This document shows positions 59,663 to 64,000 of a stretch of DNA of 64,000 nucleotides, one piece after another (positions within the stretch are counted from its first letter, which is position 1; each line of letters starts with the position of its first letter). The notes under the pieces are model-generated. The model worked only from the letters and a program-made list of their open reading frames with translations. It was not told the origin of the DNA and ran no database searches. Source of the stretch: Prosthecobacter sp. (GTDB lineage: Bacteria; Verrucomicrobiota; Verrucomicrobiia; Verrucomicrobiales; Verrucomicrobiaceae); contig NZ_JAQSEA010000042.1 of assembly GCF_029946185.1 (NCBI RefSeq), forward strand, positions 1 through 64,000, written 5' to 3'. The position numbers were made by a program, and so were the translations under genes.

Positions 59663-60430
59663 TCATGCCCCCAAATCCAGCTCATCCTCGCGCCGCAGCA
59701 GGCGTTTCATCATGACCTTGTGATCCCGCATGAAAGAGCGGGTGATCTGATAGTGCTCGGTGTCTTCGTAGGCAATGCGCTGGATGCCCTCGGCGGTGAA
59801 TTGATAAATCCAGGCGTCGGGATAAGCCATGATGAGGGGTGAATGAGTGGCGATGATGAACTGGGAGAATTCATCAACAAGGTCATGCAGCCGAACGAGC
59901 ATGGAGAGCTGGCGCTGGGGAGAAAGCGCGGCCTCCGGCTCGTCAAAGAGGTAGATGCCGTGGCCGTCGATGCGCTGGGTCAGCAGATTAAGAAACGATT
60001 CCCCGTGGGACTGGGCATGAAGGCTCTTTCCACCGTAGGAGTTCAACACGCCGCCGCAGAAAGGTGTGGCTTCGAGTTCATCGAGCTCAGTGGCCCAGTT
60101 GTAAAAACTCTCAGCACGCAGGAAGAAGCCGTCCATCGGACGATTGCTGGTGCGGGACAAACTGATGTGAGGAGTCAACGGCGACGTGTAATCGTGCTTG
60201 TACAGGCTCTGCACACGGCTGCCACCTGCGGCACGAAAGCCGAGCTTTTCGGCGATAGATTCGAGCAGCGTCGATTTCCCGGAGCCATTCTCTCCAACGA
60301 AGAAGGTGACTTTGGGATGCAGTTCCAGCGTCTTGAGCTGGCGGATGGCGGGCACTGAAAACGGATGCACATTCCAGTCGGCAACGGCTGCGCGGTCCAG
60401 TGTGAGGGAATGGAGAAAATGCCGGATCAT
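59663..60430 (-). CDS. AAA family ATPase (ABC-ATPase-like, AAA_21 type)
   Basis: [54 protein letters not shown]. Confidence 0.9.
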   Translation of the reverse strand: MIRHFLHSLTLDRAAVADWNVHPFSVPAIRQLKTLELHPKVTFFVGENGSGKSTLLESIAEKLGFRAAGGSRVQSLYKHDYTSPLTPHISLSRTSNRPMDGFFLRAESFYNWATELDELEATPFCGGVLNSYGGKSLHAQSHGESFLNLLTQRIDGHGIYLFDEPEAALSPQRQLSMLVRLHDLVDEFSQFIIATHSPLIMAYPDAWIYQFTAEGIQRIAYEDTEHYQITRSFMRDHKVMMKRLLRREDELDLGA

Positions 60431-61101
60431 GGCGTCGCAAGTGCTCGAAGATATTCCAATTGCAGCGCAGGAGCCGCCTGGTTTGCATGGCATGGCAGCA
60501 CTCCCTCAAGCGGCAGCTCAAGCGCACGATGAATGCTACGCCGAGCTTCCGCATTGTCTTGATTGAGATACGCCGGAGCGATCTGTGGCCCGAGCCCAAA
60601 AGTGGCAAACAAATCTCCGCTGAAAAGCAGCCGATGCCTGGCAGAATAATAGCCGCAGTGTCCATGCGTATGACCAGGCAGCGCCACCACGCGAAGGCCA
60701 TCCCACACTGGAATTTCGTCTCCATCATTGAGCAAACGATCCGGCCTAAACGCAGGCTGGCGCAGCAGCCGTCGCCCCACCCATTCCGCCACACCTGCGA
60801 CACGTCCGAGTCCGCTGTAACACGCGCGCCCCTCATAATGCTCCAGATCGCGCTCCGGTCCGGCAATCCAGGCTCCGTGGCGTGCGGCCAGCGCAGGCGC
60901 ATTCCTGACATGATCCAGATGACCATGCGTGAGCAGGATGCCACGGATCGGCAGTGCATCCCAGCCACGCACCAGCAAGGCCGCGTGCAGCGCACGCTTG
61001 CCGCCTATGAAGCCGGTGTCGATGAGATACAGCGACTCGCCATCCCGCAGGACGAAAAATTGCACAATGAGCGTGCGGACAATGAGCAGATCAGGCGGCA
61101 T
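60427..61101 (-). CDS. MBL-fold metallo-hydrolase
   Basis: LTHGHLDHVRNAPALAARHGA, ALPGHTHGHCGYYSARHRLLFSGDLF. Confidence 0.93.
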   Translation of the reverse strand: MPPDLLIVRTLIVQFFVLRDGESLYLIDTGFIGGKRALHAALLVRGWDALPIRGILLTHGHLDHVRNAPALAARHGAWIAGPERDLEHYEGRACYSGLGRVAGVAEWVGRRLLRQPAFRPDRLLNDGDEIPVWDGLRVVALPGHTHGHCGYYSARHRLLFSGDLFATFGLGPQIAPAYLNQDNAEARRSIHRALELPLEGVLPCHANQAAPALQLEYLRALATP

Positions 61102-61159
61102 GCAGGCTCGCGCAGGCTAAACAAATGCATTTCATGAAGCAACCCGCGAGTTCCCACGT

Positions 61160-62608
61160 TTGATGGAATCCATGAAATCGCTTTTCATTCTCGCTCTGGT
61201 TCTCTTCGGCACCTTCGCCCCCGCCGCAGACAAGCCCAACATCATCTACATCCTAGCCGATGACATGGGCTACGGTGACGCAGGCTGCTTCGGGCAGAAA
61301 ACACTCACCACGCCCAACCTCGACAAGATGGCAGCCGAGGGCATGAAATTCACCCGGCACTACGCAGGCTGCACCGTGTGCGCGCCATCGCGCTGCGTCC
61401 TCATGACCGGCCTGCACACGGGCCATTGCCGCGTGCGTGGCAATGGCGAAGGACACATCCCCGATGAGGATCTCACCGTTCCCAAGCTGCTGAAGACCGC
61501 AGGCTACCACACCGCCTGCATCGGCAAATACGGCCTCGGCAAACCGCTGCCCCTCGATGATCCACAGCGCAAAGGCTTCGATGAATTCTTCGGCTACACA
61601 GGCACCAGCCACGCACATAACTTTTTCTCGAAAGCGATCATTCGAAACGGCAAGATCGTGGATCTCCCAAACACCGTCATCCCCGGCACAGCCAAAGACG
61701 CCCATGACTATTCCGACAGCGATCTCGTCGGCACAGGCGTGGCACCGCTGGACGGCCGCAAAGCCTGGGTACCACAGCTCATCGCAGACGATGTACAGCG
61801 CTACCTCGGCGAGCGCGCCAAAGCCAAGGAACCCTTCTTCCTCTACTACGCCTTCAACATCCCCCACGCCAACAACGAGGCCGGCAAGAACTCGCCACTA
61901 GGCCACGGCATGGAGTCCCCAGACTACGGCGAATTCAAAGACAAAGACTGGCCGGACGCCGAGAAGGGCTTCGCACAATTCATGCGCTTCCTCGACAACG
62001 AAGTCGGCAAGGTTTTGTCCCGTCTCAAAGAACTCGGCCTCGCCGAAAACACACTCGTCATGTTCTCCAGCGACAACGGCCCGCATCAGGAGGGCGGGCA
62101 TCAAAGCGACTTCTTCAACAGCAACGGCGACTTCAAAGGCATCAAACGCGACATGACAGACGGCGGCATCCGCGAGCCCTTCATCGCATGGTGGCCCGGC
62201 AAGATCAAAGCGGGCGCGGTGAGCGAGCACGTCAGCGGTTTTCAAGATCTACTGCCCACGCTGGCGGAACTCAGCAGCACCAAGCTCACCACCGAGACAG
62301 ACGGCATCTCATTCCTCCCCACCCTGCTCGGCCAGACAGGCCAGCAGCAGCACTCGCACCTCTACTGGGCCTTCGATGAACAAGGCGGCAAACTCGCCGT
62401 GCTGAAGTGGCCCTGGAAACTGATCCATCTCAACACCGGCGCTGCACCCAAGAACGGCAAAGCAAAGGCCAAGCTCAAACCTCTCGAAAAACTCCTCTAC
62501 AATCTCGAAACCGACATCGGCGAAGAAAAGAATCTCGCCGCCGAAAATCCGCAAATCGTCGCAGAGCTTGAGCATCTCATGCAATCCTCATGGCGCGCGC
62601 CAAAATAA
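61160..62608 (+). CDS. Sulfatase (arylsulfatase-type)
   Basis: IIYILADDMGYGDAGCFG; AGCTVCAPSRCVLMTG (C-x-P-S-R); FSSDNGPHQEGGH. Confidence 0.95.
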   Translation: MMESMKSLFILALVLFGTFAPAADKPNIIYILADDMGYGDAGCFGQKTLTTPNLDKMAAEGMKFTRHYAGCTVCAPSRCVLMTGLHTGHCRVRGNGEGHIPDEDLTVPKLLKTAGYHTACIGKYGLGKPLPLDDPQRKGFDEFFGYTGTSHAHNFFSKAIIRNGKIVDLPNTVIPGTAKDAHDYSDSDLVGTGVAPLDGRKAWVPQLIADDVQRYLGERAKAKEPFFLYYAFNIPHANNEAGKNSPLGHGMESPDYGEFKDKDWPDAEKGFAQFMRFLDNEVGKVLSRLKELGLAENTLVMFSSDNGPHQEGGHQSDFFNSNGDFKGIKRDMTDGGIREPFIAWWPGKIKAGAVSEHVSGFQDLLPTLAELSSTKLTTETDGISFLPTLLGQTGQQQHSHLYWAFDEQGGKLAVLKWPWKLIHLNTGAAPKNGKAKAKLKPLEKLLYNLETDIGEEKNLAAENPQIVAELEHLMQSSWRAPK

Positions 62609-62639
62609 ACGGCCTTTGCGATCAGGTCCCCAGTCAAAA

Positions 62640-62704
62640 GCTCCCGGAGGGAGCAGAGAAATTAGCCGGTGGTGAAGCGAGGCTGGCCGAACGAGAACCA
62701 CCGG
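62640..62704. repeat. Two-hairpin intergenic element, copy C
   Basis: gctccc-gga-gggagc (62640-62654), linker agagaaattag, then ccggtggt...accaccgg (62666-62704). Confidence 0.7.
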
Positions 62705-62866
62705 ACCACGCCCCTGATTAAACTCACGCTGAAAGCCGCATACCGAAGGTATGCGAGAAGCCTCCAGCCACCCATCGTTCACGAGGAGCACGCCCATGCC
62801 TCACGCATACCTCCGGCACACAGCCTTGAGCAAAATGCATGCCCTGCGCGGTCCGGCCATCACCTC

Positions 62867-63370
62867 TCATGCCCCACAGTTCCTCCGTAAAGCCCCGCGC
62901 AGCATGCCAAATCCCCCGAGCACAAACAGCAGCGGAAACCAGATGGAATACAGCGCCGCACGCGAGCCGTGCTCCAGCACCGCCTCATCCGCTGCCGCCG
63001 GATTCACCCAGCAGACCTGAGCCGATCCGGTGGGATACTGCTCCTGTCTCTGCAGCGCATCATCGAAATGCAGCGTCGGTGCCCGCTCCACCTGGCGGAT
63101 GCGTGTGCTGCTGAGCTTGATCCCATTCACCTCATATTCGTAGCGCACCTCCACCCGGTGCGCGGGGTTTGAATGCGGCGTGGGTCGCTCGCTCTTGATG
63201 CGGGAGGAAACGATGCGGCAGGGCACCTGCGACCAGTTCCGCGTAGTCTGCGCCTTCTCATACGACAGCCACATCCGCCACGCAAAGAACGATCCTGCCG
63301 CGATGAGGAAGACCCCCATCGTGCAAAGCCACCAGCGGCCTGATTGAGATGCAAATTGATTCTGCGACAT
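62867..63370 (-). CDS. DUF3592 domain-containing membrane protein
   Basis: NWSQVPCRIVSSRIKSER...YEYEVNGIKLSSTRI...VCWVNPAAADEAVLEHG; TM helices at both ends. Confidence 0.85.
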   Translation of the reverse strand: MSQNQFASQSGRWWLCTMGVFLIAAGSFFAWRMWLSYEKAQTTRNWSQVPCRIVSSRIKSERPTPHSNPAHRVEVRYEYEVNGIKLSSTRIRQVERAPTLHFDDALQRQEQYPTGSAQVCWVNPAAADEAVLEHGSRAALYSIWFPLLFVLGGFGMLRGALRRNCGA

Positions 63371-63444
63371 GCGTTCGGGAAGCAGGCTTTGACTCCGCTT
63401 CACGCGTGTTCCATACAGAGATGTATTCATCTCGCAAATTCCTC

Positions 63445-64000
63445 ATGTCCGAACCCACCCCCATCTCGATACGTCCGCCACGCTGGCTGCTAAAGCCCGT
63501 CGTGGAAGGCGCTGCCGAGCTGGCGGCAGACATGGGGCTGTCCTCTCTCATGGCGCAGCTTCTCGTGCAGCGCGGCCTCACCACCGTGGAAATGGTGCGT
63601 GATTTCCTCGTGCCCAAGCTCGCCACGCTCGGAGACCCTACCGTGCTTCCGGAGATGAAGCCCGCCGTGGCGCGCATCCTGCGCGCTGTCGATGAAAAGC
63701 AGAGCGTCGTGCTCTACGGCGACTACGATGTGGACGGCGTCACGTCGATGGCCCTGATGTACCTCATCTTGAAGGCCTACGGACTCGAAACTCATCTCTT
63801 CCTGCCCACTCGCATGGAGGAAGGCTACGGCCTCAGCCTCGATGGCATCGCCAAGTGCTACGAGCAGTTCGGCAAACCACACCTATTCATCGCCCTCGAC
63901 TGTGGCACCACCTCACTCAAAGAAGTGGCCAAACTGCGCGCCGATGGCGTGGACTGCGTCATCATCGACCACCACGAGCTCTCCCCCCAGGGCCGCCCCG
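63445..64000 (+). CDS. recJ: Single-stranded-DNA-specific exonuclease RecJ (N-terminal part, truncated by window)
   Basis: VVLYGDYDVDGVTSMALMYLIL, LDCGTTS, DCVIIDHHELS (DHH motif). Confidence 0.95.
   Translation, partial: MSEPTPISIRPPRWLLKPVVEGAAELAADMGLSSLMAQLLVQRGLTTVEMVRDFLVPKLATLGDPTVLPEMKPAVARILRAVDEKQSVVLYGDYDVDGVTSMALMYLILKAYGLETHLFLPTRMEEGYGLSLDGIAKCYEQFGKPHLFIALDCGTTSLKEVAKLRADGVDCVIIDHHELSPQGRP

Noticed and set aside
1-64000. CRISPR array, cas genes, rRNA operon, prophage or complete IS element
   Set aside because: Looked for regularly spaced repeats, recognisable Cas, transposase, integrase or phage structural proteins, and rRNA sequence; none seen.

Overview
About 64 kb of bacterial chromosome, most consistent with a Verrucomicrobia/PVC-type genome. 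Pointers are the DUF1501/DUF1549/DUF1553 pair, two sulfatases and an autotransporter-type beta-strand repeat protein; this is inferred from gene content only. Recognisable housekeeping genes are hflX, clpX, trpS, rnr, prfB, recO, clpB, hslO and recJ (truncated at the right edge). Other modules are an Mn/Zn ABC transporter operon divergent from a DtxR/MntR regulator, a CzcA-type RND pump with a TolC partner but no adaptor, an ECF-like sigma factor translationally coupled to a DUF1549/DUF1553 protein, a RelE/ParE toxin-antitoxin pair, and one tRNA-Arg(CCT). Findings most worth a second look: (1) a ~0.47 kb unit made of a single four-helix-bundle (23S-IVP/S23-like) gene between perfect 34-bp inverted repeats, abutting the prfB stop codon; (2) a two-gene cassette (6658-7472) that looks like an ADP-ribosyltransferase-fold toxin plus small partner; (3) a family of two-hairpin intergenic elements with covarying stems (57371-57429, 57651-57712, 62640-62704), one inside a 261-bp unit bounded by 15-bp inverted repeats; (4) an apparent anti-sigma N-terminus fused to a cytochrome-c/DUF1549/DUF1553 protein; (5) a canonical prfB +1 programmed frameshift that the ORF track misses; (6) gene debris (porin C-terminus fused to a UspA C-terminus; a split repeat-protein paralog). 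No CRISPR array, rRNA operon or prophage was seen. All family names come from reading the translations, without database searches.
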